Shown piece after piece: positions 10,608 through 19,655 of a stretch of DNA of 64,000 nt. The notes beneath the pieces are model-generated. The model was not told where the DNA came from, did no database searches, and saw only the letters and a list, made by a program, of their open reading frames with translations. A program made the position numbers and the translations under genes. Position 1 is the first letter of the stretch. The number at the start of each line of letters is the position of its first letter. The stretch is taken from positions 1 to 64,000 of the forward strand of contig NZ_AULF01000010.1 of assembly GCF_000425145.1 (NCBI RefSeq), written 5' to 3'. The stretch comes from Pedobacter glucosidilyticus DSM 23534 (GTDB taxonomy: Bacteria > Bacteroidota > Bacteroidia > Sphingobacteriales > Sphingobacteriaceae).

Positions 10608-10639
10608 CAAAGATATATTTATTTGCTTTGTTTTTCCAA
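10608..10639 (-). promoter_or_regulatory. Bacteroidota-type promoter of the metYX leader
   Basis: On the minus strand TTG (10639-10637) is followed after 21 bases by TATCTTTG (10615-10608), matching the TTG-N17-23-TAnnTTTG consensus of Bacteroidota sigma-A promoters. It ends about 54 bases upstream of the riboswitch P1 helix. Confidence 0.7.
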
Positions 10640-10674
10640 ATAAAATTTTGAATTTATCTATATTTTGTTGATTA

Positions 10675-11799
10675 TTAGTGTTTTAAGTTTTTTAAATTTT
10701 GGTCTAAATCATCAATTAAATCATCAATATGTTCTAAACCAACAGAAACTCTTAATAAATTTTTGGGTGTTTTGGTATCTGGGCCTTCCACTGCGTAACG
10801 ATGCTCTATTAAACTTTCAACTCCTCCTAAACTTGTTGCTTGGGTAAATATTTTTAGTCCATTAATCAAATCAAATGCTGCTTTTTCACCACCTTTTAAA
10901 GTGAAAGAAAGCATACCACTATAGTTTAACATTTGCTTTTTTGCTAATTCATGCTGCGGATGTGATGCTAAGCCGGGATAAAAAACAGCTTCAATAGCTG
11001 GATGATTTTCTAAATAAATAGCCAATTTCATGGCATTTTCTATATGCCCACGCATCCGGTAAGGTAAAGTTTTAATACCTCGAGTAATCAGATAACAATC
11101 AAAAGGAGAGGGGGTTGCACCGCCAAAACCTTGAACAGTTCTAATCTTCTCCCAAAATTGGTCTTTATCTTTGGTGATGATAGCACCACCAGTAACATCA
11201 CTATGGCCATTTAAATATTTGGTGGTAGAGTGCATTACTAAATGCGCACCTAAGGCTAAAGGTTGCTGGCAAATAGGCGTTGCAAAGGTATTATCAACAG
11301 CAAAAATAAGTTGATGCTTTTCGCAGATTTTGGCTATAGCAGAAATATCTGCTAGTTTTAATAAAGGGTTAGATGGTGTTTCGGCCCAAATTAACTTTGT
11401 TGAGGCATTTATAGTGCTTTCTATTAAAGATAAATTAGTAAAATCAATAAAATCAAAAGTTAAAATCCCTTTAAATAATATTTTAAGCTGATTCCTTAGT
11501 CCGTGATACATATCATCAGGACAAATAATGTGAGAGCCAGGTGCTAAAGCTTGAAAAACCGACATGCCAGCTGCGTTACCTGTGGCAAAAGCACAAGCAT
11601 CTTCACCGCCTTCCAATAAAGCTAAAACACGTTCTAAAGATTTTCGGTTAGGATTATCTGCTCTGGAATAGATATATCCGCCTGGATATTCACCATTGCT
11701 TCTTTCAAAAGTAGTAGACAAAATTAAAGGCTGTACAACTGCTTTTGTAGCTTCATCAACCTTATTGCCTGCATGTATAACTAGCGTTTCTAAATTCAT
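10675..11799 (-). CDS. Cystathionine gamma-synthase-type PLP enzyme
   Basis: 374 residues, the usual length of cystathionine gamma-synthase/lyase. It contains YIYSRADNPNRKSLE, the aspartate of AVDNTFATPICQQPLALGA and the PLP lysine in MHSTTKYLNGHSDVTGG, and ends with a LLRVSVGLEHIDDLIDDL tail. Likely reactions are gamma-replacement of O-acetylhomoserine with cysteine (cystathionine gamma-synthase, MetB) or gamma-elimination of cystathionine; sequence alone does not separate these and I lean to the synthase because of the metX/metY neighbours. It is upstream of metYX on the same strand but is separated from it by the metYX promoter and riboswitch, so it is expressed independently. No riboswitch precedes it. 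Confidence 0.85.
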   Translation of the reverse strand: MNLETLVIHAGNKVDEATKAVVQPLILSTTFERSNGEYPGGYIYSRADNPNRKSLERVLALLEGGEDACAFATGNAAGMSVFQALAPGSHIICPDDMYHGLRNQLKILFKGILTFDFIDFTNLSLIESTINASTKLIWAETPSNPLLKLADISAIAKICEKHQLIFAVDNTFATPICQQPLALGAHLVMHSTTKYLNGHSDVTGGAIITKDKDQFWEKIRTVQGFGGATPSPFDCYLITRGIKTLPYRMRGHIENAMKLAIYLENHPAIEAVFYPGLASHPQHELAKKQMLNYSGMLSFTLKGGEKAAFDLINGLKIFTQATSLGGVESLIEHRYAVEGPDTKTPKNLLRVSVGLEHIDDLIDDLDQNLKNLKH

Positions 11800-11901
11800 G
11801 GTTTATAACTTACAAAAGTAAACTTAATACAAAAGTGTTTGTTTTACATTAAGTAAACTAAAAAAAGCTTGCTAATTATTAATTTTGACAAAATTCATCG
11901 C

Positions 11902-13095
11902 ATGAACGCATACCATCAACTTACTGTACTTTTACAAGATGCTCATTTAGAGGTTCCTCTAAAAGAGATAGCCTTAAAAGTACAAAATGGAGAGAGAATA
12001 AGTTTTGAAGAAGGAGTTCTTTTATATGAAAAAGCTGATTTATCCTATCTGGGTGTTTTAGCAAATTATATCAGAACCAAGAAGCATGGTAACGTTACTT
12101 ATTTCAATAGAAATTTTCATATAGAGCCAACAAACTTATGCGTTTACGATTGTAAATTTTGCTCTTATTCTCGTTTAATTAAAGAAAGAGCAGAAGGTTG
12201 GGAGTATACCATGGAGGAAATGATGGCCATTATAAAATCTTATGATGACCAGCCTGTTACAGAAGTTCATATCGTTGGAGGTGTATTACCACAATACGAT
12301 ATGAAATTTTATATGGATTTCTTTACGGCTATTAAAAAGCATCGCCCAGATTTACATGTTAAAGCACTCACTCCGGTAGAATATCATTACATCTTTAAAA
12401 AAGCTAAAGTAGATTACGCTACTGGTATGCGGATGATGAAAGAAGCTGGTTTAGAGTCCATGCCGGGTGGTGGAGCAGAAATTTTTCATCCAGAAATAAG
12501 AGAACAAATAGCTAAAGATAAATGCGATGCTGACCAATGGCTGCAAATACATGAAGAATGGCATAAATTAGGAATGCGCTCTAACGCAACCATGCTATAT
12601 GGTCATATAGAGGAATATTGGCATAGGGTAGACCATTTAGAGAGATTGAGGAATTTACAAGATAAAACAGGTGGTTTCCAAACTTTTATTCCGTTGAAAT
12701 TTAGAAATCAGGATAACCAAATGTCTCATGTGGCAGAATCTACCGTAGTTGAAGATTTAAGAAACTACGCTATTTCTAGAATTTATCTGGATAATTTTGA
12801 GCATATCAAAGCTTACTGGGCTATGATAGGTAGAAATACTGCTCAATTATCCCTTAATTTTGGTGTTGATGATATTGACGGTACTTTAGACGATACCACC
12901 AAAATATATGCTATGGCTGGTGCCGAGGAGCAAAACCCTGCCATGAGTACTAAAGATTTAGTGAAATTGATTAAAGCAGTTGGTAAAAAACCAGTAGAAA
13001 GAGATACTTTATACCATGTTATCAATGATTTTGAGCATGCTGATTTCCCTGAGGATGAAAAACCAAAATACTACGCTTTACCCGTTATTAATTAA
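11902..13095 (+). CDS. mqnE: Aminofutalosine synthase (radical SAM)
   Basis: Radical SAM enzyme of the futalosine menaquinone pathway, joining the MqnA product with the adenosyl radical to form aminofutalosine. The cluster motif CVYDCKFCSYS (CxxxCxxC) is near residue 77. MqnE-type features follow: HIVGGVLPQYD, a MPGGGAEIFHPEIR segment and RSNATMLYGHIE. About 397 residues, normal for MqnE and longer than MqnC. I start at 11902 (MNAYHQ); the frame can be extended 11 codons upstream. A TAATTTTG at 11880-11887 resembles a -7 element for a very short leader, but no matching -33 was found. A histidine phosphatase and mqnA follow on the same strand. Confidence 0.92.
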   Translation: MNAYHQLTVLLQDAHLEVPLKEIALKVQNGERISFEEGVLLYEKADLSYLGVLANYIRTKKHGNVTYFNRNFHIEPTNLCVYDCKFCSYSRLIKERAEGWEYTMEEMMAIIKSYDDQPVTEVHIVGGVLPQYDMKFYMDFFTAIKKHRPDLHVKALTPVEYHYIFKKAKVDYATGMRMMKEAGLESMPGGGAEIFHPEIREQIAKDKCDADQWLQIHEEWHKLGMRSNATMLYGHIEEYWHRVDHLERLRNLQDKTGGFQTFIPLKFRNQDNQMSHVAESTVVEDLRNYAISRIYLDNFEHIKAYWAMIGRNTAQLSLNFGVDDIDGTLDDTTKIYAMAGAEEQNPAMSTKDLVKLIKAVGKKPVERDTLYHVINDFEHADFPEDEKPKYYALPVIN

Positions 13096-13106
13096 AAACA
13101 TATAGT

Positions 13107-13742
13107 TTGGATAAGAAGAAAAATAAAAAGCTCTACATCATTAGGCATGGTGAAACAGATTTTAATAAAGATGGGATTGTACAAGGCAGGGGTGTAAATT
13201 CTGATTTAAATGCTACAGGAATTGCACAAGGCGAAGCTTTTTATAAAAAATACAAGGATATTCCTTTTGATAAACTTTATACATCAACCTTAAAAAGAAC
13301 ACATCAAACGGTAAAAGGCTTTATTGATGATGGCTTAGCCTGGGAGCAGTTAGCTGGTTTAGATGAGTTGGCTTGGGGTGTTTATGAAGGCCAAAAAAGC
13401 AATGCAGCTTTAAGAGAGGCTTTTGTCAATTTAATACAGGCTTGGGCCGCCGGGCATTATGATGTTAAACCAGAAGGTGGCGAAAGCCCTAATGATGTTT
13501 ATGTACGGCAAGCAGCTGCAATGGATTACATCACTAATCAAGAAAATGAACATACGGTTTTAATTTGTATGCATGGCAGAGCGATACGTTTATTAATGTG
13601 TTTGTTGATGAAAAAGCCATTATCTGAGATGGACACATATCCTCACCAAAATACCTCTTTATATGTTTTAAACTATGATGGAGAGCAGTTTGAGATAGAA
13701 GTTTTTAATAGTTTAGCGCATTTAGAAGAGCAGGGTTTATAG
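13107..13742 (+). CDS. Histidine phosphatase family protein
   Basis: 211 residues of the phosphoglycerate-mutase-like/histidine phosphatase superfamily. The phosphohistidine motif is YIIRHGETDFN near residue 12, with the second arginine region in TSTLKRTHQT, an acidic LDELAWGVYEGQ and the second catalytic histidine in LICMHGRAIR. The substrate cannot be read from the sequence. The start codon is TTG at 13107, chosen because no ATG lies ahead of the RHG motif. It is squeezed between mqnE (11 bases upstream) and mqnA (18 bases downstream), so it is probably co-transcribed with menaquinone genes; no phosphatase step is known to me in the futalosine pathway. Confidence 0.85.
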   Translation: MDKKKNKKLYIIRHGETDFNKDGIVQGRGVNSDLNATGIAQGEAFYKKYKDIPFDKLYTSTLKRTHQTVKGFIDDGLAWEQLAGLDELAWGVYEGQKSNAALREAFVNLIQAWAAGHYDVKPEGGESPNDVYVRQAAAMDYITNQENEHTVLICMHGRAIRLLMCLLMKKPLSEMDTYPHQNTSLYVLNYDGEQFEIEVFNSLAHLEEQGL

Positions 13743-13760
13743 GTTTGATTTTATTTTAAG

Positions 13761-14501
13761 ATGATAAGAGTTTCTGCGGTTAGTTATACCAATACATTAC
13801 CCTTTATTTATGGTCTAGCGCATCATCCTGTTAAAAAAGAAATACAGTTAACGGTAGATTATCCTGCATTGTGTGCTCAAAAACTCATAGATAATGAAGC
13901 TGATATAGGTTTAATACCTGTTGCCTCTTTGTTAAAATTACCAGAATATCACTTAGTATCTGATTATTGTATAGGGGCTAATGGTGCTGTAAATTCTGTT
14001 TATATTTTTAGCAATTGCCCGGTAAAAGAAATAGAATTTTTACAATTGGACCCCGAGTCTAATACCTCAAATAATTTAGCTTTTGTATTGCTAACGCATT
14101 ATTTTAAAGTCAACCCTGTGAGGTTAATGAATGCGGTTGATTACGGCGAGCTTAAACATCCAAAAGCCGCATTTATACAAATTGGAGACCGTACTTTTGG
14201 CAAGCAAAATCTATATCCTTATGCTTATGATTTAGCTCAAGAATGGAAAAATTTCACAGGTTTACCTTTTGTTTTTGCTGCTTGGGTAAGCAATAAAAAG
14301 TTACCAGAGAAATTTGTTAATGCTTTTAGTGATGCCTTAAAACTTGGTTTAGATAACCGTAAAGAAGTCTTTAAAACCATGCAAATGCGAGATGATTTTG
14401 ATTTGGAAGACTATTTGCTTCATAAAATAGATTACCCTTTGGACGCTCAAAAACGAGAAGCTTTAACCTTATTCTTAAATTATGTTAAAGCCTTAAGCTA
14501 A
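13761..14501 (+). CDS. mqnA: Chorismate dehydratase (menaquinone biosynthesis)
   Basis: 246 residues of the MqnA/MqnD family, which has a periplasmic-binding-protein-like fold. The opening IRVSAVSYTNTLPFIYGL is the family N-terminus, with DIGLIPVASLLKLP and AAFIQIGDRTF further on. MqnA removes water from chorismate to give 3-(1-carboxyvinyloxy)benzoate, the first step of the futalosine route, and feeds MqnE encoded two genes upstream. MqnD is distinguished by different substrate residues and a longer chain; the length and start favour MqnA. Its 3' end overlaps the convergent nucleoside phosphorylase gene by nine bases. Confidence 0.9.
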   Translation: MIRVSAVSYTNTLPFIYGLAHHPVKKEIQLTVDYPALCAQKLIDNEADIGLIPVASLLKLPEYHLVSDYCIGANGAVNSVYIFSNCPVKEIEFLQLDPESNTSNNLAFVLLTHYFKVNPVRLMNAVDYGELKHPKAAFIQIGDRTFGKQNLYPYAYDLAQEWKNFTGLPFVFAAWVSNKKLPEKFVNAFSDALKLGLDNRKEVFKTMQMRDDFDLEDYLLHKIDYPLDAQKREALTLFLNYVKALS

Positions 14502-15359
14502 TTTCTCTAGAACATTTTTAAGCATATTTTCTACAATTAAAGCCGGATTGGTGGCAAATTCAAAATTTAAGCGATTAGCTAAAATGGCATTTATAGAAAT
14601 AGCTTCATGCCCTAAGGCATTGGCAAGAGCGTAAATTCCTGCGGTTTCCATCTCTAAATTGGTAATTGGATGATGGTTTAAATTTAAACTTGTTAACCTT
14701 TCAATAAGGTTATGGATTTTATTAATTGCTCTTACTTTTCTGCCCTGTGGAGCGTAAAACCCAGGAGCCGTTACCGTTATCCCTTTAGGAATATCAGCAG
14801 CTAAAGAATTTAATAAAGAAGCTGACGCTGATGTTAAATAAGGAGATAAGCTTAAATCTTGAAGAGAAGATTGAATTTGTTGCTCTAAAGCTTTATCTTC
14901 AGCGTTTAGGCTTCTTTCATAATAATGCATCAAACTATCTAAACCTAAACCATGTGAAGAGGCTAAAATGCTGCCCATTTCTACATCTTTATTTATACTT
15001 CCAGATGTTCCTAGTCTAATAATTTGTAAAGTTTTATGGTTTTCTTTTACTTGTCTTTGCTCAAAATCAATATTAGCAAGTGCATCCAATTCGTTTAAAA
15101 CGATATCAATATTATCAGTACCAATACCTGTTGAAATAACGGTTATTCTTTTTTTACCGATATAACCCGTATGCGTAATAAACTCTCTTTTGCCCTTTTT
15201 TAGCTCAATTTTATCAAAATACTTGCTCACCTCTGGCACTCTTTCTTGGTCGCCAACAGTAATAATGGTATCAGCAATATCTTCTGGTCTTAAGTTTAAA
15301 TGATAAATACTGCCATCAGCATTTATGATTAAATCTGATGCCGCTATCGTTTTTTCCAT
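14493..15359 (-). CDS. Nucleoside phosphorylase (PNP/UDP family, uridine-phosphorylase-like)
   Basis: 288 residues of the purine/uridine phosphorylase superfamily. Visible are ITVGDQERVPEVSKYFD (phosphate-site glycine/arginine region), STGIGTDNIDIVLNELDAL, IRLGTSGSINKDVEMGS and the nucleoside-binding TNLEMETAGIYAL motif, which matches the ExE/MExE ribose-binding signature. It splits nucleosides (probably uridine or a purine nucleoside) into base and ribose-1-phosphate for salvage. MqnB, the futalosine hydrolase of the nearby menaquinone pathway, belongs to the same superfamily but is usually shorter, so I prefer a salvage role. Convergent with mqnA with a nine-base overlap; YajQ lies just upstream on the same strand with a two-base gap. 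Confidence 0.82.
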   Translation of the reverse strand: MEKTIAASDLIINADGSIYHLNLRPEDIADTIITVGDQERVPEVSKYFDKIELKKGKREFITHTGYIGKKRITVISTGIGTDNIDIVLNELDALANIDFEQRQVKENHKTLQIIRLGTSGSINKDVEMGSILASSHGLGLDSLMHYYERSLNAEDKALEQQIQSSLQDLSLSPYLTSASASLLNSLAADIPKGITVTAPGFYAPQGRKVRAINKIHNLIERLTSLNLNHHPITNLEMETAGIYALANALGHEAISINAILANRLNFEFATNPALIVENMLKNVLEKLA

Positions 15360-15361
15360 AC

Positions 15362-15856
15362 TTAGTTTCTCATGTTGATGTATTGTAGGGGCTGGCCAAA
15401 ATTATCGCCTCTGCAAAGTTGTATCACAGCTTGTAAATCATCAATTTTCTTACCTTGTACCCTTACTTGGTCTTCCATGATAGAAGCTTGTACTTTTAAT
15501 CCAGAATCTTTAATTTTTTTTACAATTTTTTTAGCCGTTTCTTTATCAATACCTTCTTTAACCTCAATATCTTTTCTAATCATATTGCCAGAAACGCTGT
15601 AATGAGGTTTTTCTAAGTTTAAAGCATTAGGATCTAAATGTTGCTTCACCATTCTTGAAATGATAGAATCAATAATCGCTTTTAAACGCATATCATTCTC
15701 TGTTATCACAGTTAGCGCATTGGTTTTTTTATCCAATTCTATAGAACTTTTAGAATCATGAAAATCATAACGATTTAAAATTTCTTTTTTGGCATTATTA
15801 ATAGCGTTATCTAATGTTTGGCTATCTAGTTTACTTACGATATCAAATGATGGCAT
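15362..15856 (-). CDS. YajQ family nucleotide-binding protein
   Basis: 164 residues with the full YajQ (DUF520) pattern: PSFDIVSKLDSQTLDNAIN at the N-terminus, EILNRYDFHDSK, then IRKDIEVKEGIDKETAKK and a QVRVQGKKIDDLQAVI C-terminus. Family members bind RNA/DNA or cyclic di-GMP through two RNP-like folds; the cellular role varies among bacteria. The start at 15856 (MPSFD) is used since the family always begins this way; 18 extra codons upstream to 15910 are in frame but unlike the family. It precedes the nucleoside phosphorylase by two bases and diverges from the lysine-rich protein. Confidence 0.9.
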   Translation of the reverse strand: MPSFDIVSKLDSQTLDNAINNAKKEILNRYDFHDSKSSIELDKKTNALTVITENDMRLKAIIDSIISRMVKQHLDPNALNLEKPHYSVSGNMIRKDIEVKEGIDKETAKKIVKKIKDSGLKVQASIMEDQVRVQGKKIDDLQAVIQLCRGDNFGQPLQYINMRN

Positions 15857-15922
15857 ACAAAAACTTAATTTGATTAATTGAGTTTTTAAAGATAGATTTA
15901 AATAAAACAATAAAAAAGTATT

Positions 15923-16495
15923 ATGAAAGCATCAAAAACCAAAGGGGTAAATAGAAAAGTTAAAAAACAGCTTAAAAGCGATTTAGAAATTAACCTTAAA
16001 GCTAAGCTCAAAGATTTTATTGTGAGTTTGGGGCATGACGCTGAGGATATAGGTGCCGAATTAAAAAAGGCTAGTAAGCTGTTGGCTAAAAAACTAGCGG
16101 CTAAAATTAAAAGTGTAAAAGATATAAAGGTTAATAAAACGGATACTAAAAAGGCCGAAGTAAAAGTGAATACCTTAAAATCAACACAAAAAGCAAAAAA
16201 AGTAATTGCAAAAGCAGTTAAAAAGGTAAATACCAAGGCTGCTGATATAGAAGAAATTATTAAAAAAGAGGTTGTAAATCCAGCTAAAGTAGTTTTAGAT
16301 GATGTTAAAACTGAGGCTCCAAAAGCGACTATTCCTGCTAAAAAAGTAATTAAAAAAGCCCCTACACCAAAAGCTTTGCCAACCAAAAAAGATGTTGATA
16401 AAGCAGTAACTGTAGCTAAGCCAGAGGCACCAAAAACAACCAGCAAAGCACCTGTTAAAAAAGTAAATAAATCATCAACTAAGAAAACACAGTAG
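15923..16495 (+). CDS. Lysine-rich histone H1-like protein
   Basis: 190 residues, 52 of them lysine by my count. The N-terminal third (about 20-65) is a charged amphipathic helix region (AKLKDFIVSLGHDAEDIG, KKASKLLAKKLAAK). The rest is a low-complexity Lys/Ala/Pro/Val/Thr tail with PAKKVIKKAPTPK-like stretches reminiscent of histone H1 tails, chlamydial Hc1 and AlgP. Such proteins bind DNA or other polyanions. No signal peptide or enzyme motif is present. It stands 122 bases upstream of ppk on the same strand, and polyphosphate is a polyanion, so a link to polyphosphate or nucleoid organisation is possible but is inference. The long open frame on the opposite strand is a shadow of the biased codon pattern. 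Confidence 0.75.
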   Translation: MKASKTKGVNRKVKKQLKSDLEINLKAKLKDFIVSLGHDAEDIGAELKKASKLLAKKLAAKIKSVKDIKVNKTDTKKAEVKVNTLKSTQKAKKVIAKAVKKVNTKAADIEEIIKKEVVNPAKVVLDDVKTEAPKATIPAKKVIKKAPTPKALPTKKDVDKAVTVAKPEAPKTTSKAPVKKVNKSSTKKTQ

Positions 16496-16617
16496 ATAAA
16501 GCAAATTGCTGCATCAATTTTGATAGGTATTACGTGTTTTTGAATAATGGCTAACAGCGTTTATACTTAACACATAGTTAACATTAAATTTTGCAGCTTT
16601 GGATTTCGTGGTATATA

Positions 16618-18672
16618 ATGACAAATAGTAAACCTCCAATTTTAAATAGAGAAATTAGTTGGCTATATTTTAATGATAGAGTTTTGCAGGAAGCTGCAGA
16701 TAAAACTGTCCCTTTGATAGAGCGCATAAAGTTTTTAGCTATATTTTCCTCTAATTTGGATGAGTTTTATCGCGTACGGGTTGCTACTTTAAATAGGTTA
16801 ACAACTGTTGTAGACAAAGTAAAAGAGGAATTAGGCTATAATCCTAAAAAAATCCTCAATCAAATTAAAAATATCGTTATTAAACAAGAAAGAAAGTTTA
16901 ATCTTTTGTACGAGGAGATTATCAAAGAACTTTCTAACAATAAAATTTTTATCCTTAATGATAAGCAATTAAACGTAAGTCGGGGAGCTTTCGTAAAATC
17001 GTTTTTTAGAGATAAGCTTTTATCTGCTATTGTGCCTATTATTTTAGATGAAAAACAGCCTTTTCCAGAATTAAAAGACAGGGTTATTTATTTTTTAGTA
17101 AAACTATCCAAAAAAGATAAAAAATCTAAAATTAAATATGCTTTAATAGAGCTTCCTGAAGGTATAAGTAGATTTTTAATTTTACCAGAAACCAACAATC
17201 TGAAATTTATTATTCTGGTAGATGATATCATTAGGTATTGTTTAGATGATGTTTTCTTCATTTTTGATTATGATGAAATTGAAGCATATTCTATTCAAGT
17301 TACCCGTGATGCTGAATTGGATTTAGATAAAACAGTTAGTGATAAATTTATAGAAGCATTATCTAAAAGCTTACAAAAGCGCAAAAAAGGTAAGCCAATG
17401 CGTTTACTTTATGATACTGCCATGCCAATGGATATGCTATCAACCATTGTATCAAAATTAAATTTAAACTCAGAAAGTTTAATACCCGGTAACAGGTATC
17501 ACAACTTTAAAGATTTTATAAGCTTTCCTAATGTAGGTTTAGATAATTTAGAATATAAAAAGGAGACACCGCTGCCGGTAAAAGGTTTAAGCTATTTTAA
17601 AGGTTTATTCGAGTTGATTAAACAAAAAGACTATCTTATCAGTCTGCCTTATCAATCTTTTGACTATATCATCCACTTTTTAAGAGAAGCCGCCATAGAT
17701 CCAAAAGTTACCGAGATACATATCACTTTATATCGTTTGGCAGAAAATTCTAAAGTAATTAATGCGCTTATCAACGCATCACGTAATGGCAAAAAGGTAA
17801 ATTGTTTGGTTGAGCTTAAAGCCCGTTTTGATGAGCAAGCCAATATTTATTGGACAAACAGACTAGAAGAAGAGGGGGTAATGGTTAACTATGGTATCAC
17901 CGGTTATAAAGTGCATTCTAAAATTTGTTTAGTTACCCGTATAGAAAAAGGCGTTAAAGTACATTATGCTAATTTAGCTACAGGCAATTTTAATGAGAAA
18001 ACTGCTGGTATTTATGGTGACCATAGCTTATTTACTGCTAATCCTAAAATTACGGATGAATTAAGTAAACTGTTTATAGCCATTTCTAAAAAAGCAATTT
18101 CTAAAGATTATAAGCATTTAATAGTTTCTCCTTTAGAAACTCGACCTAAATTATTCGCACTCATTAATCAGGAAATTAAAACTGCCAAACAAAATAAAGA
18201 GGCTTACATTATCTTAAAAATGAATTCGCTTGCTGATGAGCAAACCATCAAAAAGCTTTACGAAGCTAGCAATGCGGGTGTAAAAATTACATTGATAGTA
18301 CGTGGTATGTGTAGCTTGGTTCCTGGAAGAAAAGGTTTTAGCGAAAATATTGAAGTGATATCTATTGTAGATAAATATTTGGAACATGCTAGGATATGGG
18401 TTTTTGCAAATGGAGGGAAAGAAAAAGTCTTTTTATTATCAGCCGACTTAATGACTAGAAACTTAGATCATCGGGTAGAAGTTGGTTTCCCTATTTATGA
18501 TGAGACTATCAAACAGGAAATTAGAGATATTATAGATATACAATTAAAAGACAATACCAAAGCCAGAGAAATCAATCATCTCAACAACAATAAATATCGT
18601 AAAACTGGTCATAAAGAACCTTACCGTTCTCAAATAGAGATATATAATTATTTAAAACAAAAACATAGCTAA
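16618..18672 (+). CDS. ppk1: Polyphosphate kinase 1
   Basis: 684 residues, full length for PPK1, with N-terminal (NREISWLYFNDRVLQEA), head, and two phospholipase-D-like catalytic domains. Key pieces are FSSNLDEFYRVRVATL, the autophosphorylated histidine in YKVHSKICLVTR, ATGNFNEKTAGIYGDHSLF and the second histidine in LDHRVEVGFPI. The enzyme builds polyphosphate from ATP reversibly. The start at 16618 (MTNSKPP) is preferred over an in-frame upstream codon at 16591. The Ppx/GppA gene starts two bases after the stop, so synthesis and breakdown are co-expressed, and the lysine-rich gene lies upstream. Confidence 0.95.
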   Translation: MTNSKPPILNREISWLYFNDRVLQEAADKTVPLIERIKFLAIFSSNLDEFYRVRVATLNRLTTVVDKVKEELGYNPKKILNQIKNIVIKQERKFNLLYEEIIKELSNNKIFILNDKQLNVSRGAFVKSFFRDKLLSAIVPIILDEKQPFPELKDRVIYFLVKLSKKDKKSKIKYALIELPEGISRFLILPETNNLKFIILVDDIIRYCLDDVFFIFDYDEIEAYSIQVTRDAELDLDKTVSDKFIEALSKSLQKRKKGKPMRLLYDTAMPMDMLSTIVSKLNLNSESLIPGNRYHNFKDFISFPNVGLDNLEYKKETPLPVKGLSYFKGLFELIKQKDYLISLPYQSFDYIIHFLREAAIDPKVTEIHITLYRLAENSKVINALINASRNGKKVNCLVELKARFDEQANIYWTNRLEEEGVMVNYGITGYKVHSKICLVTRIEKGVKVHYANLATGNFNEKTAGIYGDHSLFTANPKITDELSKLFIAISKKAISKDYKHLIVSPLETRPKLFALINQEIKTAKQNKEAYIILKMNSLADEQTIKKLYEASNAGVKITLIVRGMCSLVPGRKGFSENIEVISIVDKYLEHARIWVFANGGKEKVFLLSADLMTRNLDHRVEVGFPIYDETIKQEIRDIIDIQLKDNTKAREINHLNNNKYRKTGHKEPYRSQIEIYNYLKQKHS

Positions 18673-18674
18673 AA

Positions 18675-19553
18675 TTGAAATACGCAGCAATTGATATTGG
18701 TTCTAACGCAGTAAGACTCCTTATAGCAGATATTATAGATAACGACGGAACCATCTCTTTTAAAAAAAACACTTTAGTAAGAGTACCTTTAAGGTTAGGT
18801 GACGATGCTTTTCTAGAGAAAAAAATATCCGAAAAGAAAGCTATTGATTTATATAAAACCATGTTAGCTTTTAAGAATCTTATGGATGTTTATAAAGTTG
18901 AAGATTACATGGCTTGTGCAACATCGGCCATGCGTGAGGCGGTAAATGGTGAAGAACTTGCAACAAAAGTAAAAGAAGAAATAGGCCTTAATTTAGAGGT
19001 TATTGGCGGACAAAAAGAAGCTAGTATTATCTATGCCAGCCATATAGAACAAACGTTAGACCGTAAGAAAAACTATTTATATATAGATGTTGGCGGCGGA
19101 AGTACAGAACTTTCGGTATTTAGTCACGGCCAAATGGAAGCCTCAAAATCTTTTAATCTAGGTACTATCCGTATTTTGGATAATCAGGATAGAGAAGAAG
19201 AATGGCAAGATATGCAAACCTGGATTAAAGAAAATTGTAAAGACACAAGAGATCTTATAGGCATTGGTACAGGAGGTAATATCAATAAATTATTTAAGTT
19301 ATCTGATGAAAAAGAAGGGGCTCCTTTATCTTTCACGAAGCTTAAAAACTTAGAAAATTATTTAAGTTCTTACTCTTTAAAAGACAGAATCAACGTTTTG
19401 GGCTTAAATCAAGATAGGGCAGATGTTATTATCCCAGCTTGTGATATTTTTCTTAAGGTGATGAAATGGGGTAATATTAAAAACATTTATGTGCCCAGAG
19501 TTGGTATGGTTGATGGAATTATTCAACTATTAATAGAGAAAAATTTTAAGTAG
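18675..19553 (+). CDS. ppx: Ppx/GppA family exopolyphosphatase
   Basis: 292 residues of the ASKHA-fold Ppx/GppA family. The phosphate-1 motif is AAIDIGSNAVRLLIAD at the N-terminus, ATSAMREAVNG follows, the phosphate-2 motif is YIDVGGGSTELSVF and the adenosine-type motif is GIGTGGNINKL. It lacks the C-terminal HD-like domain of longer Ppx enzymes, as usual for the short Bacteroidota form. It releases phosphate from polyphosphate ends and/or hydrolyses pppGpp. The start codon is TTG at 18675, two bases after the ppk1 stop, leaving no room for another promoter, so it is translationally or transcriptionally tied to ppk1. Confidence 0.9.
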   Translation: MKYAAIDIGSNAVRLLIADIIDNDGTISFKKNTLVRVPLRLGDDAFLEKKISEKKAIDLYKTMLAFKNLMDVYKVEDYMACATSAMREAVNGEELATKVKEEIGLNLEVIGGQKEASIIYASHIEQTLDRKKNYLYIDVGGGSTELSVFSHGQMEASKSFNLGTIRILDNQDREEEWQDMQTWIKENCKDTRDLIGIGTGGNINKLFKLSDEKEGAPLSFTKLKNLENYLSSYSLKDRINVLGLNQDRADVIIPACDIFLKVMKWGNIKNIYVPRVGMVDGIIQLLIEKNFK

Positions 19554-19655
19554 TTGAGATTAATTTAGCTAATTAGATTTAGGCTTTGTATTTTTAGATT
19601 TGAAATTCTGAGGAAAATTTCAGATAATCAAACTATTAAACCAAAAACACTCAAC

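Noticed and set aside
15898-16446. 182-codon open frame antisense to the lysine-rich gene
   Set aside because: Its hydrophobic, Ser/Phe/Leu-rich translation is what lysine codons give when read backwards; no signal, motif or start context supports it.
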